64,000 nucleotides of DNA from Chaera sp964544355 (GTDB taxonomy: Bacteria; Patescibacteriota; Saccharimonadia; Saccharimonadales; Saccharimonadaceae), in NCBI GenBank assembly GCA_964544355.1, contig CAZJAI010000001.1, positions 1 through 64,000 of the forward strand. The letters run 5' to 3'. A model generated the notes under the pieces. It worked only from the letters and a program-made list of their open reading frames with translations. It was not told the origin of the DNA and did no database searches. Positions 1 to 8,855 of this stretch are shown here, piece by piece. A program made the position numbers and the translations under genes. Numbering within the stretch: position 1 is the first letter of the stretch; every line of letters starts with the position of its first letter.

Positions 1-54
1 AGCTGTAGGTCGGGGCAACCTGGCGCGAGGGTTCAAATCCCTCCTCCTCCGCCA
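1..54 (+). tRNA. tRNA 3' part, probably tRNA-Ser (truncated by window edge)
   Basis: The fragment shows a T-arm (GAGGG, loop TTCAAAT, CCCTC at 27-43), a 3' acceptor strand CTCCTCC, discriminator G and an encoded CCA at 52-54. Before it, AGGT (7-10) and ACCT (18-21) can pair as the stem of a long variable arm. A class II variable arm with discriminator G suggests serine. The anticodon lies outside the window, so the isoacceptor cannot be named. Confidence 0.85.
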
Positions 55-129
55 TCCCGTGGCGTCCGCTCGCGGAAACGCCGCAGGATGTTTTCGCTTG
101 GCCGGATCGGCGGCTGTATACTGTTAATT

Positions 130-522
130 ATGAACCAGCCAAGCATTTTCAGCCGGATTATCAGCGGTGAGATACCGGCATATAAAATTTACGAAGACGA
201 ACGCACTCTGGCCTTTTTGGATATTTATCCGGTGCAGCCGGGACATACTCTGATCATTAGCAAAACTGAGCAGGACAGGTTGGAAAACTTAAGCGACGAA
301 GATTACCGGGCGGTCATGGAGACCACCCGCAAGGTTATGCGCCGGCTGCGCCAGGTGCTTGGCTGCCAGAGGGTGTGTTTGAAGGTAGAAGGCTTCGACG
401 TGCCGCACGTGCACGTGCACGCCATCCCCTGCCAGCGGGCCGCCGATTTTTGGAACCGCCCGGATGAGGGCGAGCCCGACCACCCGGCCCTGTCCGCCAT
501 GGCCGATCGTCTTAAGTTCTAA
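130..522 (+). CDS. HIT-family nucleotide hydrolase/transferase
   Basis: A 130-aa histidine-triad protein. The HIT signature HVHVH lies at residues 93-97 near the C-terminus, and the N-terminal part carries the usual FSRIISGEIPA-type strand. The family cleaves nucleotide phosphoramidates and dinucleoside polyphosphates using the central His. I start at ATG 130 rather than the in-frame ATG at 88: the family normally begins just before the IFxxI segment, and a TATACT hexamer at 117-122 lies 7 nt before this ATG, predicting a leaderless mRNA. The 3' end overlaps the convergent valS by 4 bp. The substrate cannot be told from sequence. Confidence 0.88.
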   Translation: MNQPSIFSRIISGEIPAYKIYEDERTLAFLDIYPVQPGHTLIISKTEQDRLENLSDEDYRAVMETTRKVMRRLRQVLGCQRVCLKVEGFDVPHVHVHAIPCQRAADFWNRPDEGEPDHPALSAMADRLKF

Positions 523-3086
523 ATCAGTTCCAACTCTTGCCTCAGGCGTTCCAACAGCTCCTGTTCCTCTTTCAGCTGCCCGCGGGTTTGGCTGATCAGT
601 TCTTTGGGGGCGTTTTTTAGATAACCGGAGCTGTCCAGGCGGCTGCGCAGCTTTTCAACGTTCAGCCGGATCTCCAGCAACCGGGCTTCCAGCCGCTGCT
701 GGTGGTCGTAAACCTGCTGGCTGGTTACCTCCAGCCAGGCTTCGGCGTGCTGGACGGCCAGCCTTAACCCGGAAGGCTTGGCTTTGGCGGTAACCGATTG
801 CAAACGTCCCAGACGGGCAATCAGCTTGCTGTTATTTTCCAGCAGTTTGGACTCCGGGCTGCTTTTTCGGTAAACGAGCTTCAAAGGTCCAGCGCCAATC
901 TGCCCGCCGACGTAGCGAGCTTCGCTGATCAGCTGGCGCAGCTTGTCAAAATCCGCCGCTCGGCGTTTTTTGTATTCGAATTCGGCTGGCTCCGGCCAGG
1001 CGGCAGCGGCCAGCAGAGATTTCTCCCACGACAAGGTTTGCCAGATGGTCTCGGTGACGAAAGGGGCGAACGGATGGGCCAGTTGAAGCGAAGTTTCCAG
1101 CACCCAGGCCAGCATGGAGGGGTTGTCGTCCAGCTTGCTGGCCTCGATGTACCAGTCGGCCGCGTCATTCCAGATCGTATGGTAAACCAGCTCGCCGGCT
1201 TCGCTGAGCCGGTAAGAGGCCATCAGCTTGTCCAGGCTCTGTCCCGCCAGGCACAGCTGCCGGATGATCCAGTGGTCGGCGGCGGACTTTGGCGCCGGGC
1301 GCCGACCGGCCGGCGAATCCCCTGCCCGGCCCTCTACGTAGCGGGCCATGTTCCAAAGCTTGTTGGCGAAGTTCCGCCCGGCGATGACTTTGGCCGTCTG
1401 GAAGGCCTGGTTCTGCCCTGCGCTGCGGGCGCCGATAATGCCCAGCCTCAGCGCGTCCGAGCCGTAGGCCTCTATCAGCTCCTGCGGGCTGATCACATTG
1501 CCCTTGCTCTTGCTCATTTTCTGACCGCGATCGTCCATCACCAGGCCGTGCAGGTAAATGTGCTTAAAGGGCACCTGGCCGGTGGCGTACAGCCCCAGCA
1601 TAATCATCCGGCTGACCCACTGGAACAGGATGTCGTATCCCGTTTCCATGACGCTTAGCGGATAGAAGCGCGACAGCTCCCCGCCGCTTTTGTAGTCGGT
1701 CACCACAAACGGCCATTGGCCGGAGCTGAACCAGGTGTCGAAAGTATCCTCGTCACGCCGGTAAGTGGTTTCGCCGATGATAATCTCGGCCTCCTCTACC
1801 CTGTCGTCAAAAACCCATTGGCCGGGGTCAGTCTCGCTTTGGAAAGCCGGAATGGGTATGCCCCAGGGGATCTGCCGGCTAAGATTCCAATCCTTCAGGT
1901 TGCCCAGGTATTGCACCAGCAAGCGTTTCCGGCTGGCGGGAGTGAAGCCGATCTCTCCCGCCTCGATGGCCCGGATGGCTTTTTCGGCCAAAGGCGCTAC
2001 CCTTAAAAACCATTGGTCTTTGAGCAGCGGCTCGATAACCGTGCCGCATTTGTAGCATCGCCCCACGGCATGCTCCAGATCCTCAACCGAGCGCAGCAAC
2101 TCAGCGTCTTTTAGAAGGGCCACCATTTTTTGCCTGGCCTCCGCCACGCTTAACCCCTGGAAGTCCGGCGGCACCTGATTGCCCGACATCTTGCCGCTGA
2201 AGCTGATGACCGAAATGGCCGGCAAACCGTGCCGCTGGCCGATGTCGTAATCAGTCAGATCATGCCCTGGCGTCACCTTGACCGCGCCGGTGCCAAAGCC
2301 GGGATCCACCGCCGGGTCGGCCACTATCGGAATCTCCCGCTGGATTAGCGGTACCTGGGCCTTAGTGCCAATCAGCTCCTTATAGCGCTCGTCATCCGGA
2401 TGAACGGCTATGGCCGTGTCTCCCAGGATGGTTTCGGGCCGGGTGGTAGCCACCACCAGCTCCCCTACCCTTTCCATCAACGGATAAGCGACTCGATAGA
2501 GTTTGTCGGTCTGAGTTTTATGCTCCACCTCTATATCGGCGAACGAGGTCTGGTGCTTGACGCAAAAGTTGACGATGCGCTTGCCGCGGTAGACCAGGCC
2601 GTCCTGCCACAGCTGGCGGAAGGTCTGGTACACCGTTTTGATAACTTTTTCGTCCAGAGTAAAAACCTCGTGGCGCCAGCTTGCTCCGACACCCAGGGCG
2701 CGCAGCTGCAGGGCTACGTTGCCGCGGTTTTTTTCAACGAAATCCCAAACCTGCCGGTATAGCTCTTCACGTGAATAATCAAAGCGGCTTTTATCCTGTT
2801 TATCGAGTAAACGTTCGTAGACCACCCAGGTTTCAAAGCCGGCATGGTCGCTGCCGGGAATGTAAATGGTGTCTTTACCTTTCTGGCGATGGTAACGGAC
2901 TAAAATGTCCTCCAGCGACACCGTCAGGGCATGGCCGATGTGCAGGTCGCCGTTGGCGTTGGGCGGGGGCATGGCGATGGCGTAAGGCTCGCCCTTGCCG
3001 GCAGGCTCGAATACGCCCGAAGACTCCCACAAGGCGTAAATGGAGGGCTCGTACTGGCCTGGTTCGTATTGTTTGGGCAGCTTCAT
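519..3086 (-). CDS. valS: valyl-tRNA synthetase
   Basis: An 855-aa class I aminoacyl-tRNA synthetase that charges tRNA-Val. Visible are the N-terminal YEPxxYEPxIYxxWE segment, the HIGH motif (DLHIGHA), a GSDHAG block in the core, an editing (CP1) domain with the TTRPET motif, the KMSKS loop (KMSKSKGNV), the anticodon-binding domain, and a C-terminal coiled coil of about 60 residues typical of ValRS (NAPKELI). Length is normal. A 12-bp palindrome resembling a ParB site touches its start codon. The 3' end overlaps the HIT gene. Confidence 0.97.
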   Translation of the reverse strand: MKLPKQYEPGQYEPSIYALWESSGVFEPAGKGEPYAIAMPPPNANGDLHIGHALTVSLEDILVRYHRQKGKDTIYIPGSDHAGFETWVVYERLLDKQDKSRFDYSREELYRQVWDFVEKNRGNVALQLRALGVGASWRHEVFTLDEKVIKTVYQTFRQLWQDGLVYRGKRIVNFCVKHQTSFADIEVEHKTQTDKLYRVAYPLMERVGELVVATTRPETILGDTAIAVHPDDERYKELIGTKAQVPLIQREIPIVADPAVDPGFGTGAVKVTPGHDLTDYDIGQRHGLPAISVISFSGKMSGNQVPPDFQGLSVAEARQKMVALLKDAELLRSVEDLEHAVGRCYKCGTVIEPLLKDQWFLRVAPLAEKAIRAIEAGEIGFTPASRKRLLVQYLGNLKDWNLSRQIPWGIPIPAFQSETDPGQWVFDDRVEEAEIIIGETTYRRDEDTFDTWFSSGQWPFVVTDYKSGGELSRFYPLSVMETGYDILFQWVSRMIMLGLYATGQVPFKHIYLHGLVMDDRGQKMSKSKGNVISPQELIEAYGSDALRLGIIGARSAGQNQAFQTAKVIAGRNFANKLWNMARYVEGRAGDSPAGRRPAPKSAADHWIIRQLCLAGQSLDKLMASYRLSEAGELVYHTIWNDAADWYIEASKLDDNPSMLAWVLETSLQLAHPFAPFVTETIWQTLSWEKSLLAAAAWPEPAEFEYKKRRAADFDKLRQLISEARYVGGQIGAGPLKLVYRKSSPESKLLENNSKLIARLGRLQSVTAKAKPSGLRLAVQHAEAWLEVTSQQVYDHQQRLEARLLEIRLNVEKLRSRLDSSGYLKNAPKELISQTRGQLKEEQELLERLRQELELI
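2766..2775. promoter_or_regulatory. second, weaker parS-like palindrome inside valS
   Basis: The 10-bp palindrome TTCACGTGAA lies in the valS coding region, about 320 bp from the stronger palindrome at the valS start. It shares the CACGTG core and both flanking bases of the ParB-site consensus but not the outer positions. It may be chance; it is listed because two such cores lie so close together. Confidence 0.25.
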
Positions 3087-3102
3087 GGTTTCACGTGAAA
3101 AT
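3087..3102. promoter_or_regulatory. parS-like palindrome at the valS start codon
   Basis: The perfect 12-bp palindrome TTTCACGTGAAA (3089-3100) lies 2 bp upstream of the valS ATG. Set against the parS consensus TGTTTCACGTGAAACA, 13 of 16 positions match. parS is the binding site of ParB/Spo0J in chromosome segregation and usually lies near the origin. No parB gene is in the window. It could instead be an operator of valS. Confidence 0.45.
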
Positions 3103-3151
3103 AAAAATAAGATATGATCGGTCGGTGTTCGCCTGCCAGTATATCACAACT

Positions 3152-4213
3152 CTAAGGTGTTGGGGCGGTGGGCCGCCAGGAAGCGTCCTCCAGGCTGAGG
3201 GAGGGGATGGCGGTAAGGGTAAAAGGGTCGTCTGGCGGCAGGTAGAGCGAGCGGTAATAAGCTAAAGATGCAATCATGGCCGCGTTGTCGGTACACAACT
3301 CTGGCGGGGCATACGTCAGCTGCGGCAGGCCCTGCCGCAGCTGACGCCTCAACTCCTGGTTGGCAGCCACCCCGCCGGCGATCACTACCGAGGCGGGCGA
3401 AAAATCGCGCCAGGCCCGGACGGTGGCCTCTACCAGGCTTTTGATGGCCGCGCGTTGGAAGCTGGCCGCGAAATCTTGCCGCTGAGCGTCGTTTAAAAGC
3501 CCAGGGAGCTTGTAAGACGCGAAATCGTGTGATCTACCGCATTCGGCCTGAACGGCTCTTAAAACGGCTGTCTTGAGCCCTGAATAGCTAAAATCGTAAC
3601 TGCCGTGCAGTTTAGCTACCGGCAGTCGGTAACGCTCGGGGTCGCCCGATTCGGCTGCTTTGGATATCGAGGGGCCGCCGGGGTAGGGGAGGCCAAGGAT
3701 TTTCGCTACCTTGTCGAAGGCTTCGCCGGCGGCATCATCCCTGGTCTGGCCCAGCAGTCGGAAACGCCCGTGATCCGCAAAAAGCATCAGCTGGGTGTGG
3801 CCACCGGACACCACCAGGGCCAACACCGGAAAAACCGGCTGGGGGTCGCTCAAAAAATTGGCGTAAACGTGCCCCTCCACGTGATGCACCCCGTACAGCG
3901 GTTTGCCCTTGGCCAGGGCCAGGGCGCGGGCGGTCATAGTGCCGACCAGCAGCGATCCGATCAGCCCCGGGGCGTGGGTAACGGCTATGGCGTCTATCTC
4001 CGGCCAGTCCAGGCCGGCCTTCTCCAGGGCCTGGCTGATGGCCGGCAGGATGACTTCTAGATGGTTGCGGGCAGCCACCTCGGGCACCACGCCGCCAAAG
4101 TGGCGGTGAATGTCTATCTGGGAGCGGACCACGCTGCTTAGCAGCCTGGAGCCGTCCGCTACCACGGCGGCGGCGGTTTCATCGCAACTGGTTTCAATTC
4201 CTAAGATGTTCAT
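3152..4213 (-). CDS. tsaD: tRNA N6-adenosine threonylcarbamoyltransferase TsaD
   Basis: A 353-aa protein of the Kae1/TsaD family. It transfers the threonylcarbamoyl group to A37 of ANN-decoding tRNAs together with TsaB/TsaE. The start MNILGIETSCDET is the classic family N-terminus. The metal-binding HHVEGH motif lies near residue 110, and SGGHTQL and the PYPGGPSISK block follow. Normal length. It is transcribed divergently from the MurE-like gene, across an 80-bp gap. Confidence 0.97.
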   Translation of the reverse strand: MNILGIETSCDETAAAVVADGSRLLSSVVRSQIDIHRHFGGVVPEVAARNHLEVILPAISQALEKAGLDWPEIDAIAVTHAPGLIGSLLVGTMTARALALAKGKPLYGVHHVEGHVYANFLSDPQPVFPVLALVVSGGHTQLMLFADHGRFRLLGQTRDDAAGEAFDKVAKILGLPYPGGPSISKAAESGDPERYRLPVAKLHGSYDFSYSGLKTAVLRAVQAECGRSHDFASYKLPGLLNDAQRQDFAASFQRAAIKSLVEATVRAWRDFSPASVVIAGGVAANQELRRQLRQGLPQLTYAPPELCTDNAAMIASLAYYRSLYLPPDDPFTLTAIPSLSLEDASWRPTAPTP

Positions 4214-4292
4214 AAGATATTCGGGCGCCGGCAGGATGACTTTATTTTAGCTTCTTACCACTATAGCCGATTTTGTTATAGTAGGGATAAAC

Positions 4293-5600
4293 ATGGCGGA
4301 CAATCGTTCCAAGGCAGACCTTAAATCAAGCCTCAAAGCAGCACTGGGCTGGCTGCCCCCCGGCGCCCGGCGCCGGGTGCTGAATTTTTATCACTTACTA
4401 CAGGCCGTGGCGGCCAATCTTCGCTACCGCTTTCCGGCAAGGTCGATGAAAGTGGTGATGATCACCGGCACCAACGGCAAGACCACTACCGCCAGCTTTC
4501 TGCTGAGCATCCTGCAGGAGGCCGGACTTAAGACCGGCGCCGTTACCACCGCCTACTTCGAGGTAGGCGGGCAGAGGACGGTCAACGACTTCAACGCCAC
4601 GGTGGTTCATCCGATGGTTTTGCAGAGGATGCTGCGCCGGATGCGGGCCGCGGGCGCGCGCTTCGTGCTAATGGAGGCTACCAGCCACGCTCTGGACCAG
4701 CATCGCCTGTGGGGCATACCGGTGGAGGCGGCGGTGATGACTAACCTGACCCAGGATCACCTGGATTATCACGGCGACATGGAAACTTACGCCGCGGCCA
4801 AGGCCAGGCTGTTTAAAAAGCGGCCCCGCTTTATGGTGCTAAATCATGACGACGAGTGGTTTAGTTACTTCAACCAGTTCGGGGCGGGGGAGCAGAAGAT
4901 GACTTATGGCACCGACCCGGCCGCCGAATGCCGCATCACCGGCGCCACCCTCAAAAAGAGCGGCAGCCAAATAGATTTGGAAATCGACCACCAGACAAAA
5001 CTACAGCTAAGTAGCCAGCTGCCGGGTAAGTTCAACGTTTACAACGCCACAGCCGCCGCCGCTACGGCCTACCTGCTGCATGTCGATCTGGAGCATATTC
5101 AGCGGGGGATAGCCAATCTGGCGGGAGTGCCGGGCCGGATGGAGGAGGTGGCGCCCGGCCGGCCGTTCAGCGTGCTGGTGGATTACGCCCACACCCCCGA
5201 CGCCCTGAAAAACCTGCTGGAAACCCTTAAGCGCCTGACCAAGGGGCGGGTGATACTGGTCTTCGGCGCCTGCGGCGACCGCGACAAGGCCAAGCGGCCC
5301 GAAATGGGGCGTATCGCCGCCGAGTTGGCCGACCGGATTTTTTTAACCGACGAGGAAAGTTACTCCGAGGACCCTCAGGCTATCAGGGATATGCTGATGA
5401 AAGGCATCCAACAAGCCGGCGGCGAAGCCAGAACCGAAGAGATCGCCGACCGGCGCCAGGCCATCGAAAAAGCCATCGCCATCGCCCGGCCGGGCGACAC
5501 GGTGGCGGTAACCGGCATGGGACACGAGCGCTACAGGATTATCAACGGGCAGCGCCTGCCCTGGAACGACGCAGAGGTAATCAAGAGTGTTTTGGGGTAA
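4293..5600 (+). CDS. Mur ligase, MurE-like (UDP-MurNAc-tripeptide synthetase family)
   Basis: A 435-aa ATP-dependent amide ligase for peptidoglycan stem-peptide synthesis. The P-loop GTNGKTT is at residues 59-65, followed by the ATSHALDQHR and TNLTQDHLDYHG blocks and the C-terminal domain starting VDYAHTPD. The N-terminal UDP-binding domain is shorter than in E. coli MurE. Where MurE carries the amino-acid-selecting DNPR (diaminopimelate) or a related DNPx loop, this protein has E354-E-S-Y357 within TDEESYSEDP. The third residue added is therefore not predictable. A TATAGT hexamer lies 10 nt before the ATG. Confidence 0.85.
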   Translation: MADNRSKADLKSSLKAALGWLPPGARRRVLNFYHLLQAVAANLRYRFPARSMKVVMITGTNGKTTTASFLLSILQEAGLKTGAVTTAYFEVGGQRTVNDFNATVVHPMVLQRMLRRMRAAGARFVLMEATSHALDQHRLWGIPVEAAVMTNLTQDHLDYHGDMETYAAAKARLFKKRPRFMVLNHDDEWFSYFNQFGAGEQKMTYGTDPAAECRITGATLKKSGSQIDLEIDHQTKLQLSSQLPGKFNVYNATAAAATAYLLHVDLEHIQRGIANLAGVPGRMEEVAPGRPFSVLVDYAHTPDALKNLLETLKRLTKGRVILVFGACGDRDKAKRPEMGRIAAELADRIFLTDEESYSEDPQAIRDMLMKGIQQAGGEARTEEIADRRQAIEKAIAIARPGDTVAVTGMGHERYRIINGQRLPWNDAEVIKSVLG

Positions 5601-5674
5601 GCGGATAGCTCAAGTATTGACAAAACTCATAAAATAATTTAAAAATTAAAAGATAAGATTAAGCAAAATAAAGC

Positions 5675-6685
5675 ATGTCCCCCAACCCTGAATTCAGTCA
5701 CCCCTCAGAATATTTTGGCGGTTGCCCGGAAAAGGCCGCCGCTTTGCGCTTTGAGTATCGTATTTTAGATCAAACCGGTGACCCTGATTTGAAATTCAAT
5801 TATTTAAATTATACCGACCGGCTGATTTATACGGCGCAACTAGACAAGGCTGACGTGATGCTGTTTTTGGATAAATCCGCTCGTCCGGTGGCTTGGATGG
5901 TCAAAGAGTTTTGGCCTTTGTTGGCTCGCGACGACGACGGGCGGGTTACCCAGCCGCTGCCCCAGCTGCTGTTTCTCAACATAGACCGTGAACAGTGGCA
6001 GGCAATTGTCGGCCACAGCCAGGCAGAGAGCGGTATTAATTTTCGCGCCGTTCCAAGACAGCTGCTTGGCGACTTGAGGGCGGTTTTTGCGCGTTCCACG
6101 GAAAAACCGGCGGACAGCTGGCAGACCCCTACCTTACTGGATGGCAAGAATGTTCTGGTAGTTGACGAGGTTATGAACAGCGGCAGCAGTTTGCAGATAG
6201 CCACCGGCTTGTTGGGACGAGCCGTTCCGGAAGCCAAGCTAACTTATGCCTACTGGATGACGCCGGGGCACAAAACAGACCGGGCGTCAGGAGCCAGCAC
6301 GGTGAAGGAACTTCCCATATGGTATAGCGAAACGGACGTTACCGGCCGGCTGGTTGGCAACAGGGATACCTATAAATCTTCACTTTCGCCCAGCTGGCGG
6401 CAACAGGTGGGCGGCTTATTCTTAAGCACCCGGTTCAGGCACGGCGTTGACCAAAATGGAGTGCAACTGAAGAACGAGATTAAACAGATGGCCATGGATT
6501 TCAAAAACGGCCTGCTGCCATGCTCGCCAAGTTCAAAAAGATCGAATTCCGAAGAACTAACGAGGGCCTATACCGGCATGAGTTCTCGTGATTTTACTCG
6601 TCTCCAGGAAACGGTTAAGTGGAAAAAAGACAACCGCATACCGTCCAGCGTGATTGACGAGTGGCTTGAAGCGCGTGGGCAATAA
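5675..6685 (+). CDS. orphan protein with phosphoribosyltransferase-type PRPP loop
   Basis: A 336-aa protein. Residues 160-172 (VLVVDEVMNSGSS) match the PRPP-binding loop of type I phosphoribosyltransferases, preceded by strands compatible with a Rossmann-like PRTase core. The roughly 100-residue N-terminal part and the Lys/Arg-rich C-terminal 60 residues match no family I recognise. It sits alone. The upstream DNA is AT-rich, with TTGACA at 5617-5622 and a plausible -10 TAAAAA 17 bp later. Base composition is lower in GC than its neighbours. It could act in nucleotide salvage or be a regulatory or toxin-type PRTase fold; the sequence does not decide. Confidence 0.6.
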   Translation: MSPNPEFSHPSEYFGGCPEKAAALRFEYRILDQTGDPDLKFNYLNYTDRLIYTAQLDKADVMLFLDKSARPVAWMVKEFWPLLARDDDGRVTQPLPQLLFLNIDREQWQAIVGHSQAESGINFRAVPRQLLGDLRAVFARSTEKPADSWQTPTLLDGKNVLVVDEVMNSGSSLQIATGLLGRAVPEAKLTYAYWMTPGHKTDRASGASTVKELPIWYSETDVTGRLVGNRDTYKSSLSPSWRQQVGGLFLSTRFRHGVDQNGVQLKNEIKQMAMDFKNGLLPCSPSSKRSNSEELTRAYTGMSSRDFTRLQETVKWKKDNRIPSSVIDEWLEARGQ

Positions 6686-6715
6686 TTTAAGATTAGACCC
6701 CGCTCAACCATTCCG

Positions 6716-6756
6716 TTAGCACTCAATATTGACGAGTGCTAATTTTTTTGTAAAAT
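6716..6756 (+). promoter_or_regulatory. CIRCE operator and promoter of groES-groEL
   Basis: A perfect CIRCE element, TTAGCACTC-N9-GAGTGCTAA, spans 6716-6742. This is the operator of the HrcA repressor, which is released on heat shock or chaperonin shortage. A -35 TTGACG (6729-6734) lies inside the operator, and a -10 TAAAAT (6751-6756) follows at 16-bp spacing. HrcA binding would therefore block polymerase directly. No hrcA is in the window. Confidence 0.93.
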
Positions 6757-6810
6757 GGGTATTTAGAACAATCAACTAACATTCAACCTAAAAAGGAGAC
6801 CGCTGCAAAA

Positions 6811-7077
6811 ATGAGCGTACCCATCAAACCACTGGCCGACCGGGTGGTCGCCACTAAAGAAGAAGCCCAAGCCAAAACCGCCGCCGGTCTGTACTTGCCG
6901 GACAACGCCAAAGAAAAGCCGGTAGTCGCCAAGGTGGCGGCCGTCGGGCCGAAAGTCAAAGACATCAAAGTCGGCGACCGGATAGTCTACAAAGAATACA
7001 GCACCACCGAGCTGAAAATTGACGGCACCGAATATCTGCTGGTCAAGGAAGAAGACGTCCTGGCCAAGCTGGCTTGA
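6811..7077 (+). CDS. groES: co-chaperonin GroES
   Basis: An 88-aa GroES, the heptameric lid of the GroEL folding chamber. The start VPIKPLADRVV and the mobile-loop region (AQAKTAAGLYLPDNAKEKP) are typical, and the EYLLVKEEDVLA C-terminus is conserved. AAAAGGAG lies upstream of the ATG. It is followed by groEL after 46 bp, and the pair is controlled by the CIRCE element. Confidence 0.97.
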   Translation: MSVPIKPLADRVVATKEEAQAKTAAGLYLPDNAKEKPVVAKVAAVGPKVKDIKVGDRIVYKEYSTTELKIDGTEYLLVKEEDVLAKLA

Positions 7078-7123
7078 GACGAGCCAGCGGGCATAAAAAA
7101 CTTAAACAGGAGATTTTAAACAG

Positions 7124-8770
7124 ATGGCAAGAAAAGTTTTTTACGATGACGAGGCCCGGCGCAGGGTGATCGGCGGCGCTCAGGCACTGTACAACGCCGT
7201 AAGAGTAACGCTCGGCCCCAAGGGCCGCAACGTGGTTATCAGCAAGAGCTACGGCAAGCCCACCATCACCCATGACGGCGTAACCGTGGCCGAAAGCGTT
7301 GAGCTGCCCGAGGCCGACGACGACAGCCTGGGTTACAAAGTTGGCGCCGAGCTGATCAAACAAGCCGCCACCAAGATGAACAAGGCGGCCGGGGACGGCA
7401 CCACCACCGTTACCGTGCTGACTTATCACATCTTAAGCGAGGCCAACCGGCTGATTGCCGCCGGCCACAACCCGATGGAGCTGCGCCGCGGCGTGGAATC
7501 GGCGGGCGAGGAGGTGCTAAGCGCCCTGTCCGGGCTGTCCGAGACCATCGGCGGCAAGAAAGAGCGAGTGGCCGAAGTGGCCACCATTTCGGCCGGCGAC
7601 GCCGAGATCGGCAAGCTGATCGCCGACGTGATTGACCAGGTCGGCAAAGACGGCGTGGTCACGGTGGAAGAGGGCCAGGGTCTGAAGATGGAAGCCGAAG
7701 TGGTTGAGGGCTTTACGTTCGACCGCGGTTTCGTCAGCGCCTACATGGTTACCGACACCGCCCGTATGGAAGCGGTTTACGAAAAACCGTCCATCGTCAT
7801 CACCGACAAGAAAGTTTCCAGTGTCCAGGACTTGCTGCCGCTGCTGGAAAAACTGGCCCAGGCCGGCAAGAAAGATCTGGTGCTGATCGCCGAGGACGTG
7901 GACGGCGAAGCTCTGGGCACTCTGGTCCTGAACAAGCTCAAGGGCGTGTTCAACACGGTGGCCATCAAGGCTCCGTCGTTCGGCGACCGCCGTAAGGAGA
8001 CTCTGCAGGATATCGCCGTGCTGACCGGCGCCACGGTCATCACTGAAGACCAGGGGTACAGCTTTGAAAACGCCGATCTCAGCCTGGTCGGCACCGCCCG
8101 CAAGGTGATCGCCGGCAAGGATTCCACCACCATCGTGGAGGGGGCCGGCAGCCAGAAGGACATAGAGGACCGCATCGCCACCATTACCTCCCAGATCGAC
8201 AACGCCAGCAGCGAATACGACAAAGAGCAGCTGGAGAAGCGGCGCGCCGCTCTGTCCGGCAGGGTAGCCGTGATTAAGGTTGGCGGTGCCACCGAAACCG
8301 AGATAGAAGAGAAAAAGTTCAGGGTGGACGACGCCGTAGCCGCCACCAAAGCGGCTCTGGACGAGGGCATCGTGCCCGGCGGCGGCGTCAGTCTGGTCAA
8401 CCTGGCCTCGATGCTTGACGCCAGCGGCAGCGACTCGGCAGCCGCCGGCCGCAGCATTCTGAAAAGCGCCCTGGTTCAGCCATTCAGGCAGCTGATGCAA
8501 AATGCCGGACTTAACGCCGAGGCCCTGCTGGCCAAGGTGGAATCAGCCAAACCTGGCCACGGCATCAACGTTAATCAGCCCGAAGCCGGCGTGGTGGACT
8601 TAAAGTCGGTCGGCGTGGTGGATCCTACCAGAGTTACCAAAGAGGCGGTGCAGAACGCCGTTTCCATCGCCGCCACGGCCATGACCATGGGCGCCCTGGT
8701 GGTTGAGATTCCCGAAAAGGAGACTCCCGCTGCCAGCGGCGGCATGCCCGGCGGCATGGGCATGATGTAG
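7124..8770 (+). CDS. groEL: chaperonin GroEL
   Basis: A 548-aa 60-kDa chaperonin. It shows the TLGPKGRNVV and GDGTTTVTVL nucleotide-binding blocks, the apical-domain RGFVSAYMVTD segment, and the Gly-Met-rich tail (GGMPGGMGMM) that lines the folding cavity. Length and domain order are normal. Second gene of the groES operon; a strong hairpin terminator follows within 25 bp. Confidence 0.98.
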   Translation: MARKVFYDDEARRRVIGGAQALYNAVRVTLGPKGRNVVISKSYGKPTITHDGVTVAESVELPEADDDSLGYKVGAELIKQAATKMNKAAGDGTTTVTVLTYHILSEANRLIAAGHNPMELRRGVESAGEEVLSALSGLSETIGGKKERVAEVATISAGDAEIGKLIADVIDQVGKDGVVTVEEGQGLKMEAEVVEGFTFDRGFVSAYMVTDTARMEAVYEKPSIVITDKKVSSVQDLLPLLEKLAQAGKKDLVLIAEDVDGEALGTLVLNKLKGVFNTVAIKAPSFGDRRKETLQDIAVLTGATVITEDQGYSFENADLSLVGTARKVIAGKDSTTIVEGAGSQKDIEDRIATITSQIDNASSEYDKEQLEKRRAALSGRVAVIKVGGATETEIEEKKFRVDDAVAATKAALDEGIVPGGGVSLVNLASMLDASGSDSAAAGRSILKSALVQPFRQLMQNAGLNAEALLAKVESAKPGHGINVNQPEAGVVDLKSVGVVDPTRVTKEAVQNAVSIAATAMTMGALVVEIPEKETPAASGGMPGGMGMM

Positions 8771-8792
8771 GCCCGATCGGGATATCCCAATA

Positions 8793-8824
8793 AAAATCCC
8801 GGGGTTTTAGCTTTCCGGGATTTT
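8793..8824. terminator. intrinsic terminator after groEL, bidirectional
   Basis: Ten-base arms AAAATCCCGG and CCGGGATTTT pair around a 12-nt loop. The A and T runs on either side let it end both groEL and the convergent gene at 8856-9407. Confidence 0.85.
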
Positions 8825-8855
8825 ATATTGCGGTGAAAAGTTTTTGCTACTGCCC

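Noticed and set aside
798..1658. Long open frame opposite valS (and similar long frames opposite groEL, rpoD and surface genes)
   Set aside because: High GC makes antisense frames open by chance; these lack family motifs and lie wholly within well-supported genes.
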